NCBI RefSeq assembly: GCF_020447265.1
Contig: NZ_JAJADR010000001.1
Location: forward strand, 1,426,001 to 1,490,000
Direction: 5' to 3'
Length of the DNA stretch: 64,000 bases
From: Hymenobacter lucidus
GTDB lineage: Bacteria; Bacteroidota; Bacteroidia; Cytophagales; Hymenobacteraceae
This document shows, piece by piece, positions 34,742 to 43,031 of this stretch. Every line of letters begins with the position of its first letter. Positions within the stretch are counted from its first letter, which is position 1. Made by a program: the position numbers and the translations under genes. A model generated the notes under the pieces. It saw only the letters and a program-made list of their open reading frames with translations. It searched no databases and had not been told where the DNA came from.

Positions 34742-36238
34742 ATGCCCCACCTCTCCACATTCTTTTCCCCTTCCAGGTCCCGTCACTTGCCCCGGTTCCT
34801 CCGTTGGCTGCCCGTGCTGCTGCTGGCCCTGGGAATGGCCTCCTCTGCCCACGCCCAAACCTGCGACCTGCGGTTCGATACGCAAGCTGACCTAGACAGC
34901 TACCTAAGCTCCGGAACCCGCTGCTCCACGGCCGGGTCCATCTTCATCCGGGGCTACAACCGCAGAGACAACGGGACGCCCGACGGGGGCGTAATAGACG
35001 TCAGCGGCTTGCTGCACATTACTGCCGTGACGAGGGATGTCATCATCCAAAAGAACCAGCTGGCCAGCTTGGCGGGTCTCGATAATATCGGCCAGATCGG
35101 GGGAGGGCTGATTATCCAAAGTGGAGTGGGCACGTTCGATGACTTCTTGTTCCTGGTCAGTGCGGGCGCCGTGGACATCTACGGCACGTCCTTCACGGAG
35201 ATTAGAGGGTTTGGGCTGTTGTCCAGCGTGGGGACTGTCTCCATTTCGCAAAACCCCGTCCTGCGCACCGTCAACGCCTTTAACAACCTGCGCACGGTAA
35301 CGAACCGGCTAAGTATCACCAATAACCCAGTACTGGAAAATATTCCGGCGTTTGGCTCGCTCACCTCCGTAGGCGACATTCAGTTTCAGAGCAATCCTCG
35401 ACTGCAATCAGTATTGGGATTCAATCAGTTGCGCAGCCTAGGTTCCGTCAATATTACCACAAACACGGCCTTGAGCACCGTGTCGGGTTTCAATGGAGGG
35501 CTGGTGGCCACGGGGCAAGTGGGCATCATGGAAAACCCGGCGCTGGAAACCCTCAGCGGCTTTAATAACAGCGAAATCTCACTCGTAAACATCAGCCGCA
35601 ATCCTCTGCTGCGGGATATTTCCAACTTCAACAACAGCCGCTTCGGCGTGTCGATATTCGTGGGCTACAATGCGGGCCTGAAGAAGATCAGTGGATTTAA
35701 TACTATAGTAGCTCCCCAAAATATATCAATTACGCTGAATCCTCTACTCGACAGTATCAGTGGCCTCACGGGCTCCATGGCCCCCTATGGCCTCTCCATA
35801 GATGAGAATCCGGCCCTGCTTTCGCTCGGGTCTGGTTTGGTGTTTACTGACTATTCGAGGATTGGCTACCTCCGGCTAATCAATAACAGTAGCCTGGCCA
35901 CGTGTACCGCATCCTGGCTCTGCCAGGTTATTGCTCGTGGCGCCAACGTTGCTATCAGCGGAAATGCGCCCACCTGTACGGATGCGACCATCCGGCAGGC
36001 CTGCACAACCCTGGCCGTGCAACCAGCCGCCGCGCAGCGGCCCGCGCCCTACCCGAACCCGGCGGACGACGTGCTGCAGCTGCCCGACCGCGGCTCCTAC
36101 CGCGTGAGCGACCTGACGGGGCGGGTGTTGCTCCACGGCACCGGGGGCCACGTGTCACTCACGGAGTTGCCCGCCGGCATATACGTGGTGCACACCGGAG
36201 CCGAGTTCCAGAACCGCTTCCGTATCGTGAAGCGTTAG
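34742..36238 (+). CDS. Secreted L-domain/leucine-rich-like repeat protein with T9SS tail
   Basis: A 498-residue exported protein with a signal peptide (cleavage near AHAQT) and a run of about 12 irregular repeats of 22-30 residues in which the recurring element is of the type VxISxNPxLxxIxGFN (for example VSISQNPVLRTVNAFN), the pattern of receptor L domains and beta-helix solenoids. A Cys-containing cap (CTASWLCQVI ... CTDATIRQAC) follows, then a T9SS sorting domain (PAPYPNPADDVLQL ... LPAGIYVV). Such proteins are usually surface binding or adhesion proteins. It is probably monocistronic. Confidence 0.85.
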   Translation: MPHLSTFFSPSRSRHLPRFLRWLPVLLLALGMASSAHAQTCDLRFDTQADLDSYLSSGTRCSTAGSIFIRGYNRRDNGTPDGGVIDVSGLLHITAVTRDVIIQKNQLASLAGLDNIGQIGGGLIIQSGVGTFDDFLFLVSAGAVDIYGTSFTEIRGFGLLSSVGTVSISQNPVLRTVNAFNNLRTVTNRLSITNNPVLENIPAFGSLTSVGDIQFQSNPRLQSVLGFNQLRSLGSVNITTNTALSTVSGFNGGLVATGQVGIMENPALETLSGFNNSEISLVNISRNPLLRDISNFNNSRFGVSIFVGYNAGLKKISGFNTIVAPQNISITLNPLLDSISGLTGSMAPYGLSIDENPALLSLGSGLVFTDYSRIGYLRLINNSSLATCTASWLCQVIARGANVAISGNAPTCTDATIRQACTTLAVQPAAAQRPAPYPNPADDVLQLPDRGSYRVSDLTGRVLLHGTGGHVSLTELPAGIYVVHTGAEFQNRFRIVKR

Positions 36239-36289
36239 CTTCTACACCAACCACGCAAAGCCCCGAAGGAATTCACTGGCGCAACCGTA

Positions 36290-36439
36290 GCGTGAACCAG
36301 ACAGTTCGTGCTACTGCCCGCCCACAAAAAAGGCTCCGTACCCTGCCAGGATACGGAGCCTTTTGCTTAGCTACTTCCAACACTTACCCCGCCGCAATAG
36401 CCTTGCGCTTGCTCACGCGGGGGTGGCGCTCATCGGTGC
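36290..36439. repeat. Direct repeat copy A: truncated nitrilase 3' end plus terminator
   Basis: About 90% identical over 130 bp to 39767-39895, with weaker similarity extending to about 36290/39748. On the minus strand it still encodes TDERHPRVSKRKAIAAG and a stop, the C-terminus of the GNAT-nitrilase gene, with upstream similarity ending abruptly at the Thr codon. It is a relic of duplication or of insertion of the segment between the two copies. Confidence 0.8.
36328..36364. terminator. Terminator inside repeat copy A
   Basis: A perfect 13-bp stem, AAAAGGCTCCGTA (36328-36340) and TACGGAGCCTTTT (36352-36364). It can terminate the L-domain gene on the plus strand. Confidence 0.85.
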
Positions 36440-36798
36440 AAGTGGCTTGGCAGCCTGACGGCTCACGCATAGTCATCACCCGGCACGGTCGAGCGACTGT
36501 ATGGCTAAGCTGGTATATGGCGTAACTGACGCTTGGTTGAACGATGGTGCTTCGCGTAAAAGTACTATGTAAACGTCTCGTTGTGGATTGTAGCCTATTC
36601 GTGCTCTCAGCCTACCTGTATCCCGCTGTAGAAACCAGTAGCTTACTATAATTTGGGTTTTTCATGCGTTTGAACAGGAAGTATCGAACGTCATGATGTA
36701 CTTTTTGTCAAATGCTGATACAGTGGAGCAGGAATGCTCATACGTTGCCGGGTTGCTCCTTGTGCTTGTATGTATTGAAATAATGCAAAAAAACCGAA
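36440..36798. other. Non-coding spacer between the two T9SS cargo units
   Basis: About 360 bp with no convincing gene on either strand; base composition becomes more AT-rich towards 36600-36798. No further repeat or hairpin stood out. Confidence 0.5.
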
Positions 36799-36816
36799 AT
36801 ACCCAGAAGTAGGTAT
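36799..36816. promoter_or_regulatory. Operator-like palindrome B (ATACCCAG-AA-GTAGGTAT)
   Basis: The left arm and spacer are identical to those at 34642 and the right arm matches 6 of 8. It ends 22 nt before the -7-like octamer at 36839, the same distance as at the first site, and its last base is the first base of the -33 TTG. Confidence 0.6.
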
Positions 36817-36846
36817 TGACATCCTTTGCTGGGTGTTTAATCTTTG
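36816..36846 (+). promoter_or_regulatory. Promoter of the WNG-repeat secreted protein
   Basis: TTG (36816-36818), a 20-nt spacer and AATCTTTG (36839-36846), close to TAnnTTTG, lie 31 bp before the ATG at 36877. Confidence 0.6.
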
Positions 36847-36876
36847 CATGTTCTCTTTACTCGTCGTCGGACTCCT

Positions 36877-39426
36877 ATGCACACACCTGCTACCCTGCTA
36901 CTGCTAACCAACTTCCTTAAGCGCTGGACACTGTTGCTCTGTCTGTGCTGGGGCGGGTCCAGTTTTGCTGCTACTTCGCCAAGTGCAGAGGGGCCACAGG
37001 CTACTTCCCTGGCCAACGCACTAAACCCCGATGGAACGTTGCGGGCCGGCATTACGGGCTCCTTCGATGCCCGGGATTTCACGATGAGCACCGCCCCGGA
37101 TGGACGCCCCATCTTTCATACTGCTTCTGCTGCAGGAGCCGGAGACCAGTTTTGGCAGGACGGATTTGCGCTGGCCGGAACCAATGGCCGGGTAAATGCC
37201 ATCGTTGCCTCGGGTAATACTGTGTATATCGGAGGAATCTTTACCGCAGTGGGGAATACTGCTGCTCGGAACATTGCCAAATGGGATGGCACTTCTTGGT
37301 CTGCGCTAGCAGGAGGAACAAACAGGGGAACCGGTATCGGGGTTAATGCTTTGGCCCTGGCCGCTAATGGAGACCTCTACGTGGGCGGCACTTTTACCCT
37401 CGTTGGAAATCTGGCGGCTAACCGAATAGCCAAATGGAATGGTACTGCCTGGAGCTCCCTGGGTGCTGGAGTGAACAACACCGTACTTGCTTTAGCCCTG
37501 GATGGCACTGACCTGTATGTGGGCGGGAGCTTTACGCAGGCCGGGGGCAGCCCGGCGAACCGAATTGCCAAATGGAGTGGGAGCAGCTGGAGCGCATTGG
37601 GAGCGGGCGTCAATGACAACGTGAATGCTCTGGCCGTGAATCCGATGGGGGTCTACGTGGGCGGCCGGTTTTCGCAGGCTGGCGGGATAGCCGCGGGTGG
37701 GGTAGCTTTATGGGCAGGTACCTGGCAGGGGCTTGGCACGGGCGTAAATGGCGAAGTCAAGGCCTTGGCCGTTGCCGGCTTTGCCGTGTATGCAGGAGGC
37801 GGATTCAGTCAAGCCGGCGGTGTAGATGCAAAACAGATTGCAAAATGGGAAAACGGCGCGTGGCTTCCACTCGGCGTTGGAATTGATGGCGGAGGCGTGT
37901 TGGCGTTGGCGGTGCAGGGCACAGATGTGTATGCAGGCGGCACCTTCTCTCATGCCGGGGGTGCCCCAGTCAGAAGGGTAGCAAAGTGGAATGGTAGCGC
38001 TTGGAGCTCGGTGGGAAGTGGCGTTGACGAGGATAAGGGTGGCGGAGACGTATTTGCCTTAGCCAGAAATGGTCTTGACCTGTATGCCGGAGGTAATTTT
38101 CCCGCAGCAGGGGGCATTACCGCGTTTTTCATCGCCAAATGGAATGGTTCAGTCTGGAGTGCAATTAGCCCAGGAAACGGAGGGACTATTCGGGCTGTAG
38201 CGGTGAGCGGAACCCAGGTCTACGTCGGCGGTACGTTCGACCGGATTGGAAATATTTTTACCGGTTGCGTAGCCAAATGGGACGGAACTGCCTGGAGTGC
38301 ACTTGGTGGTGGCTTGGCATTGTACCCTGGCTTTACGGGAGGCGTCTACCACTTAGCGGTGAGCGGCGCTACCGTCTACGCCGGCGGATCATTTCAAAGC
38401 CAGACTACTGGTCCCGCACCTACTAATAGAGTAGCCCGATGGAATGGTAGCACATGGGTAGATCTAGGTGACATTGTCTCAATAAATGCCATGGCAGCAG
38501 GGCCTAGCGGCCTTTACATTTCAGGTAGCATCCCCGTATCCCCTACGATTTCAGTCGGTGGGGTATTCCGGTGGAATGGCGCTTCCTGGATTAGTATTGG
38601 CTGCTTGGAAGGAGCCGGAAGTGCAATGGTTTTTATTGGCCCCGACTTATACGTTGCGGGCGCTGCAGGCCCGTGCCTGCCCGCGTGCCCGGTTGCCAAG
38701 TGGGACGGCAGCGTGTGGAGTGCGTTGGGCGTGGGCAGTGGAAGAGTGCTGGCAATGGCAGCCAGTGGCTCTGACCTTTATGTTGGTGGTGACTTTTCTC
38801 TGATTGCCGGGGTGCCTGCCAACCGCGTAGCCAAATGGAATGGCAGCACCTGGAGCGCATTGGGGGCAGGAGCGAATCAAACCGTTCGGGCTATTGCTAC
38901 CCATGGCGCCAACGTATACATCGGGGGCTCCTTTACTTCCGTCGCGGCACCACCAGTATACGAAGCCATATACATTGCCAAGTGGGATGGGGCAAACTGG
39001 AGCAGCCTGGGTTCCGGATTGAACGGGTCGGTTGAGGCATTGGCTGTAGGGCGGGATGGAGAAGTCTGTGCAGGTGGAAACTTTACGACTGTGGGGGGAG
39101 GGTCAATTTTTGGTGCTAGTGAAACCAATAAGGTTTCAGCTTTTTTCGGGATTTACAGAGAGCCTCAAGGCCCACTGGCCACAGTTCTTTCCCGCCGAGC
39201 AGTGCTGGGAGTGCATCCCAACCCGGCCCAGACCAGCGCAACATTGAGTTTGCCCGCCGTGGCCCATAGCCGTCTGGTGCAAGTGCTTGACGGGTTGGGG
39301 CGCGTAATCCAGTCCGCTACGCTGCCGGCTGCTGCCAGCTCACTGAAACTGGACCTGCGTGAGCTGGCTGCGGGCATCTACACGGTGCGCTGCGGCAAGG
39401 CGACTGCTCAATTAGTAGTGGAGTAG
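36877..39426 (+). CDS. Secreted repeat protein (WNG...YVGGxF) with T9SS tail
   Basis: An 849-residue exported protein. After a signal peptide (residues 1-31) come about 15 repeats of 40-55 residues built on the pattern AKWNGSxWSALGxG, then ALAVxGxxxYVGGxF and TxAGG. The alternating Trp and Gly signatures point to a beta-propeller-like or solenoid fold. A T9SS sorting domain ends the protein (VHPNPAQTSATLSL ... LAAGIYTVRC). The ATG at 36877 fits the promoter and the signal peptide; an in-frame TTG 33 bp upstream would start inside the -7 element. It lies between two direct repeats and may be an acquired cassette. Confidence 0.85.
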   Translation: MHTPATLLLLTNFLKRWTLLLCLCWGGSSFAATSPSAEGPQATSLANALNPDGTLRAGITGSFDARDFTMSTAPDGRPIFHTASAAGAGDQFWQDGFALAGTNGRVNAIVASGNTVYIGGIFTAVGNTAARNIAKWDGTSWSALAGGTNRGTGIGVNALALAANGDLYVGGTFTLVGNLAANRIAKWNGTAWSSLGAGVNNTVLALALDGTDLYVGGSFTQAGGSPANRIAKWSGSSWSALGAGVNDNVNALAVNPMGVYVGGRFSQAGGIAAGGVALWAGTWQGLGTGVNGEVKALAVAGFAVYAGGGFSQAGGVDAKQIAKWENGAWLPLGVGIDGGGVLALAVQGTDVYAGGTFSHAGGAPVRRVAKWNGSAWSSVGSGVDEDKGGGDVFALARNGLDLYAGGNFPAAGGITAFFIAKWNGSVWSAISPGNGGTIRAVAVSGTQVYVGGTFDRIGNIFTGCVAKWDGTAWSALGGGLALYPGFTGGVYHLAVSGATVYAGGSFQSQTTGPAPTNRVARWNGSTWVDLGDIVSINAMAAGPSGLYISGSIPVSPTISVGGVFRWNGASWISIGCLEGAGSAMVFIGPDLYVAGAAGPCLPACPVAKWDGSVWSALGVGSGRVLAMAASGSDLYVGGDFSLIAGVPANRVAKWNGSTWSALGAGANQTVRAIATHGANVYIGGSFTSVAAPPVYEAIYIAKWDGANWSSLGSGLNGSVEALAVGRDGEVCAGGNFTTVGGGSIFGASETNKVSAFFGIYREPQGPLATVLSRRAVLGVHPNPAQTSATLSLPAVAHSRLVQVLDGLGRVIQSATLPAAASSLKLDLRELAAGIYTVRCGKATAQLVVE

Positions 39427-39482
39427 TGCCTGTTCAGCCCCATTTAGAAGGCCCGATGCAGCTATATACCCTTAACTATTGT

Positions 39483-39521
39483 CCCACAAGAGTTCCGACA
39501 CATCATCGGAGCTCTTGTGGG
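39483..39521 (+). terminator. Hairpin after the WNG-repeat gene
   Basis: A 10-bp stem, CCCACAAGAG (39483-39492) and CTCTTGTGGG (39512-39521), with an inner TCCG/CGGA extension. It lacks a T-run, so termination is less certain. The rest of 39427-39747 shows no gene. Confidence 0.5.
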
Positions 39522-39747
39522 GTTACACAATCCTTGGTTTTCCTGAGCTGCTGCACAGCAGCGAATTTCTGACGGCTGAGTGCCCTCTACGGCTCAGAGT
39601 GAGTTCAAGAAACTCGTTCACCTTTCAACGTACCCAAAACTTGAAAGAGAGCTGAGTGTCGGGTACTGCTTTGGGAGACGTTACTCATTCATTCATTCGG
39701 CAGGCTCATTGACCAACTCAGTTGTTGCCTACACACAGGCCCCGGTA

Positions 39748-39895
39748 CGCTAACCACACAGCTCGCGCTACTGCCCGCCCGCAAAAAAGCCCCCGCACCC
39801 TGCCAGGGTACGGAGCCTTTTGCTTATACACTTACAACATTACCCCGCCGCAATAGCCTTGCGCTTGGTTACGCGGGGGTGGCGCTCATCGGTGC
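39748..39895. repeat. Direct repeat copy B: 3' end of the nitrilase gene plus terminator
   Basis: The parental copy of the repeat at 36290. It contains the last 18 codons of the GNAT-nitrilase gene and its terminator. The two copies bracket about 3.3 kb with the WNG-repeat gene. Confidence 0.8.
39783..39821 (-). terminator. Terminator of the GNAT-nitrilase gene
   Basis: Read on the minus strand, GGCTCCGTACCC pairs with GGGTGCGGGGGC (wobbles) and runs into six Ts, 19 bp beyond the stop. Confidence 0.75.
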
Positions 39896-41540
39896 CCTGG
39901 GCCAGCAGCTCGTCGTCGCGGTCCGACTTCTTAATCGTCCAGCTCAGCGAGTAGAGGTCTTTGCGCCGGTCGCGCAGGTTGCGCACGGCCCCGCTGGTGT
40001 TCAGGTCCTTGAGCAGGTCCAAATCCAGGTCGGCAATCAGGGTCATCTCCGTGTTGGGCGTGGCCTCGGCCACAATGGCATCGTGGGGGAAGGCAAAGTC
40101 GGAGGGGCTGAACACGGCGCTCTGCGAGTACTGAATGTCCATGTTCTCGACGCGGGGCAGGTTGCCCACCGAACCGGTAATGGCTACGTAGCACTCATTC
40201 TCAATGGCCCGGGCCTGAGCACAGATACGCACGCGCTGGTAGGCGTTCTTGGTATCGGTCCAGAAGGGCACGAACAGGATTTTCACGCCTTCGTCGCTCA
40301 GCATACGGGCCAGCTCGGGGAATTCCACGTCGTAGCAGATCAGGATACCGATTTTGCCGAAATCCGTGTCGAAGCAGCGCAGTTTGTCGCCGCCGCGCAT
40401 GCCCCAGTAAGAGGCCTCGTCGGGCGTTACGTGCAGCTTATACTGTTCGTCTACGGTACCGTCGCGGCGGCAGAGGTAGGCCACGTTGTGCAGCTTGCCA
40501 TCCTCGTAGAGCGGCATCGAGCCGGCAATGATGTTGATGTTATAGCTCACGGCCAGCTCCATCATCTTGGCCTTAATGGGCTCGGTGAAGGCCGCCATAG
40601 CCCGAATGGCCACCGAGGGCGAGTCCTCGTTGGTGAGGGCCATGAGCGGGGCGTTGAAGAACTCGGGGAACATCACGCAATCCGACTTATAGCCCGACAC
40701 GGTATCGACGAAGAACTCAATCTGCTGGAGCAAGTCTTCCAGGCTGCGGGTGGCGCGCATCTGCCACTGCACAATGCCGATGCGGACGTTGGATTTGGTG
40801 TTGCCAATCAGCTTTTCCTCTTCCTCATAGTACACATTGATCCACTCCAGAAGCGTGGCGTAGGCCTTGCTCTCGGAGTCGTAGGGCAAATAGCCCCGGA
40901 TGATTTTGCGGACGTGAAACTCGTTGGAGAGCTGGAAGGTGAGGATGGGGTCGACCAATTCCTTGTTGCGCACCATCTCCACGTACTTGGCCGGCGTCAT
41001 CTCGTTGGCGTAAGTGTTGTAGCCCGGAATCCGGCCGCCGGCCACCATGGCGCGCAGGTTCAGGTTTTCGCAGAGTTCCTTGCGGGCATCATAGAGGCGG
41101 CGGCCCAGGCGCAGCGAGCGGTACTCGGGGTCTACAAACACATCCACACCATACAGCGTGTCGCCGTCGGCGTTGTGGGTGTCGAACTTACCGTGGCCCG
41201 TGATTTTAGCGTAGGTGTGCCGGTCGCCGAAGTCGGAATACTGCACGATAATGGCCAGGGCGGCGGCTACTACCAGGCCGTTGTCCTCGATGCAGATCTG
41301 GCCCTCGGGGAATTTGCGCAGCAAGGCGCTGAACTCCTCGGCCGACCAGGCGCCTTCCATGTTGGAATACACCTTGTCCATGATGGCCTTCACCGACTTG
41401 AAGTCGGAGCGGCGTAGCGTGCGCAGTACCAGCTTGTGGGCCGGAATGGCCGTGGGCGTGAGCAGCTCGGGGTGAGTGGTGGGCTTGTCTATCTTTTTGG
41501 CGTGGCTGCCGCCAGCCTTGCCGTTTGAACTCGTGGCCAT
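39840..41540 (-). CDS. GNAT acetyltransferase-carbon/nitrogen hydrolase fusion
   Basis: A 566-residue two-domain cytoplasmic protein. Residues about 36-235 are a GNAT-like N-acetyltransferase (DVFVDPEYRSLRLGRRLY is the acetyl-CoA loop region). Residues about 252-530 are a nitrilase-superfamily amidohydrolase with the catalytic triad E293 (FPEFF), K368 (YKLH) and C402 (ICYDVEFPE). The fusion is known in many bacteria; substrates are thought to be small amides, but none is proven here. A minus-strand -7 element lies 38 bp upstream. Its 3' end is duplicated at 36290. Confidence 0.92.
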   Translation of the reverse strand: MATSSNGKAGGSHAKKIDKPTTHPELLTPTAIPAHKLVLRTLRRSDFKSVKAIMDKVYSNMEGAWSAEEFSALLRKFPEGQICIEDNGLVVAAALAIIVQYSDFGDRHTYAKITGHGKFDTHNADGDTLYGVDVFVDPEYRSLRLGRRLYDARKELCENLNLRAMVAGGRIPGYNTYANEMTPAKYVEMVRNKELVDPILTFQLSNEFHVRKIIRGYLPYDSESKAYATLLEWINVYYEEEEKLIGNTKSNVRIGIVQWQMRATRSLEDLLQQIEFFVDTVSGYKSDCVMFPEFFNAPLMALTNEDSPSVAIRAMAAFTEPIKAKMMELAVSYNINIIAGSMPLYEDGKLHNVAYLCRRDGTVDEQYKLHVTPDEASYWGMRGGDKLRCFDTDFGKIGILICYDVEFPELARMLSDEGVKILFVPFWTDTKNAYQRVRICAQARAIENECYVAITGSVGNLPRVENMDIQYSQSAVFSPSDFAFPHDAIVAEATPNTEMTLIADLDLDLLKDLNTSGAVRNLRDRRKDLYSLSWTIKKSDRDDELLAQGTDERHPRVTKRKAIAAG

Positions 41541-41577
41541 ATCAGTCGGGAAAAGAAAAGTGTCGAAGCAGAAAGCA

Positions 41578-41585
41578 CAAAGATA
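41578..41585 (-). promoter_or_regulatory. -7 element for the GNAT-nitrilase gene
   Basis: On the minus strand TATCTTTG is a full match to TAnnTTTG, 37 bp before the ATG. No TTG is present at -33. Confidence 0.45.
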
Positions 41586-41688
41586 CCAGCGCCGTGCGGG
41601 CCGGCTGCCGTTGTGCCTCTAGTACGGCGGTAAAACAACTTGGGTGGCAAAAAGGCTCAATTGCCCCCGACCAGCGCCTGCCGGCCGC

Positions 41689-42798
41689 TCAGTGCCGCAC
41701 CACGCGCCGCACGGCCACGCCGGCCGCCGTTTGCACCCGCAGCAGCACCACCCCGCGAAACGGTCCAAACACTTCCGCCGGCAGGGAAATGGTGGGGGAA
41801 ACAGCCAGCAGCTCCCGCTCAAAAAGGCGGCGGCCAGCCAAGTCGGTAGCCGTAACCGTGACGCGGCCCGCCGCCGGCAGCGTCAGCCGGAGCGGGGCCG
41901 TGGCATCGGCTGGGTTGGGGTACACGGTTACGGCAGCTTCGGGCAGCGCCGCCGCCGTGCCCAGCGGGTTACGAAACGGCCGGTAAATGTCGCGGTAGCG
42001 CACCTGCGTCACTACTTCCTGGCCGCCGAGCACCTGCGTAGTAACTTGCAGCAGCGGCAGACCCTGGCTTTTGCCCAGCCACTTATACTCCCGCGTCAGA
42101 GGCCGCTCGATGCCTGGCCCCGGCACCCCGTTCACTGCCAGCGAGTCGCGGCCGGTGAGGGTGCTTACTACCCGCAGGGCCTCAAACGTGCCGAAGGGTG
42201 TAATGAGTGTGCCGGCACCGTCTACCACGTTCACGCGCTTGCGCTTCTGGTGCAGCGCCGCCGTATTGGGCAGGTTCACGGTGAGAGCCGAGTTGCTCGA
42301 ATCTTTCTGTAGAAAGGCCAGCGGGAAGCGGTAGAGTACATCCTGTAGCTGCGCACTCTGGTAGACGGCCGGTACCCACTGCCCGTTGAGCGTAGCACCG
42401 AAGCCCACCTGCCGGTAGTCGGCCGCCGACTCATTGAAGAAAGCATAGGTGTTGGCCACGTCCAGGCCCGTGGGCACGAAGGGCAGCTCCTGGTGAGTGG
42501 CAATGGTAGCGCGGTGGGGGCTGAGCGGCGACACGAACAGCAGCTGAAAAATGGAGGGGAAGCCGGCCAGAGAGTGGTAGCCTTCCACCGTTTGCAGCAG
42601 CGGCCGTAAGCCGGCGTAGTTCCAGGTTTGGTTAAAGCCCGTCTGCGTCAGCGGCGGCCCGCTCAGCCCCGCGGCCTGACTTACCCGCAGCGTGTCGTTC
42701 AGGTTGGGCATATCATTACGGTCGATGATAATAGGCGTCTGGGCTCGGGCGGCGGCGCTGAAAGCCAGGAAAAGAGCGGTGTAGAGGTAGCGAGTCAT
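41689..42798 (-). CDS. Secreted protein of unknown function with T9SS tail
   Basis: A 369-residue exported protein. A signal peptide (MTRYLYTALFLAFSAAARAQ) is followed by a domain of about 270 residues without recognised motifs (it contains NQTWNYAGL, LVVSTLTG-like strands and REYKWLGKSQGLPLL), then a T9SS type A sorting domain (VTVYPNPADATAPLRL) ending in RRVVRH. Its pattern is like that of single-domain surface lipid or metabolite-binding cargo, but no function can be assigned. It lies 148 bp downstream of the start of the nitrilase fusion on the same strand and is divergent from the FN3 protein. Confidence 0.78.
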   Translation of the reverse strand: MTRYLYTALFLAFSAAARAQTPIIIDRNDMPNLNDTLRVSQAAGLSGPPLTQTGFNQTWNYAGLRPLLQTVEGYHSLAGFPSIFQLLFVSPLSPHRATIATHQELPFVPTGLDVANTYAFFNESAADYRQVGFGATLNGQWVPAVYQSAQLQDVLYRFPLAFLQKDSSNSALTVNLPNTAALHQKRKRVNVVDGAGTLITPFGTFEALRVVSTLTGRDSLAVNGVPGPGIERPLTREYKWLGKSQGLPLLQVTTQVLGGQEVVTQVRYRDIYRPFRNPLGTAAALPEAAVTVYPNPADATAPLRLTLPAAGRVTVTATDLAGRRLFERELLAVSPTISLPAEVFGPFRGVVLLRVQTAAGVAVRRVVRH

Positions 42799-42907
42799 AG
42801 GCAGGCGGGGAGAGTTGGCAAAGTAGAAGCAAAAAGCGGAAGCTGCTACCGGAAGATGGAAACTAAGCCACCCTTAGCTGGTTTTGGCCGGCCGCATGAC
42901 TTTCACA

Positions 42908-42939
42908 GGTTTAAATATTGATGCAACGATATTTAAACC
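42908..42939. promoter_or_regulatory. Perfect 11-bp inverted repeat, candidate operator
   Basis: GGTTTAAATAT (42908-42918) and ATATTTAAACC (42929-42939) are separated by 10 nt, so the arms are centred two helical turns apart. The site lies 27 bp upstream of the -33 TTG of the next gene, suiting a dimeric activator or repressor. The AT-rich arms stand out from the local GC-rich sequence. Confidence 0.6.
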
Positions 42940-42966
42940 AACCTGGGGTGTAGTAGCTGCGGCTGA

Positions 42967-42996
42967 TTGTGTACTTTCGGGGCTATTTACACTTTG
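42967..42996 (+). promoter_or_regulatory. Promoter of the FN3/PPAND secreted protein
   Basis: TTG (42967-42969), an 18-nt spacer and TACACTTTG (42988-42996), a -7 element with one extra base, lie 36 bp before the ATG. Confidence 0.5.
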
Positions 42997-43031
42997 GTTT
43001 AGCAATACTACTGCATTCATCACGTCATCGA

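Noticed and set aside
36691..36882. 63-codon minus-strand open frame upstream of the WNG-repeat gene
   Set aside because: It covers the operator and promoter, contains repeated words (RMSIP twice) and has no protein-like features.
30224..40000. Mobile element or prophage in the surface-protein region
   Set aside because: No transposase, integrase or phage gene was found; only the direct repeats and cassette-like flanks support past recombination.
39879..41417. 512-codon open frame on the plus strand opposite the nitrilase fusion
   Set aside because: The minus-strand gene has full GNAT and nitrilase motifs; the plus frame is a His/Gly/Val-rich mirror of GC-biased codons with no recognisable domain.
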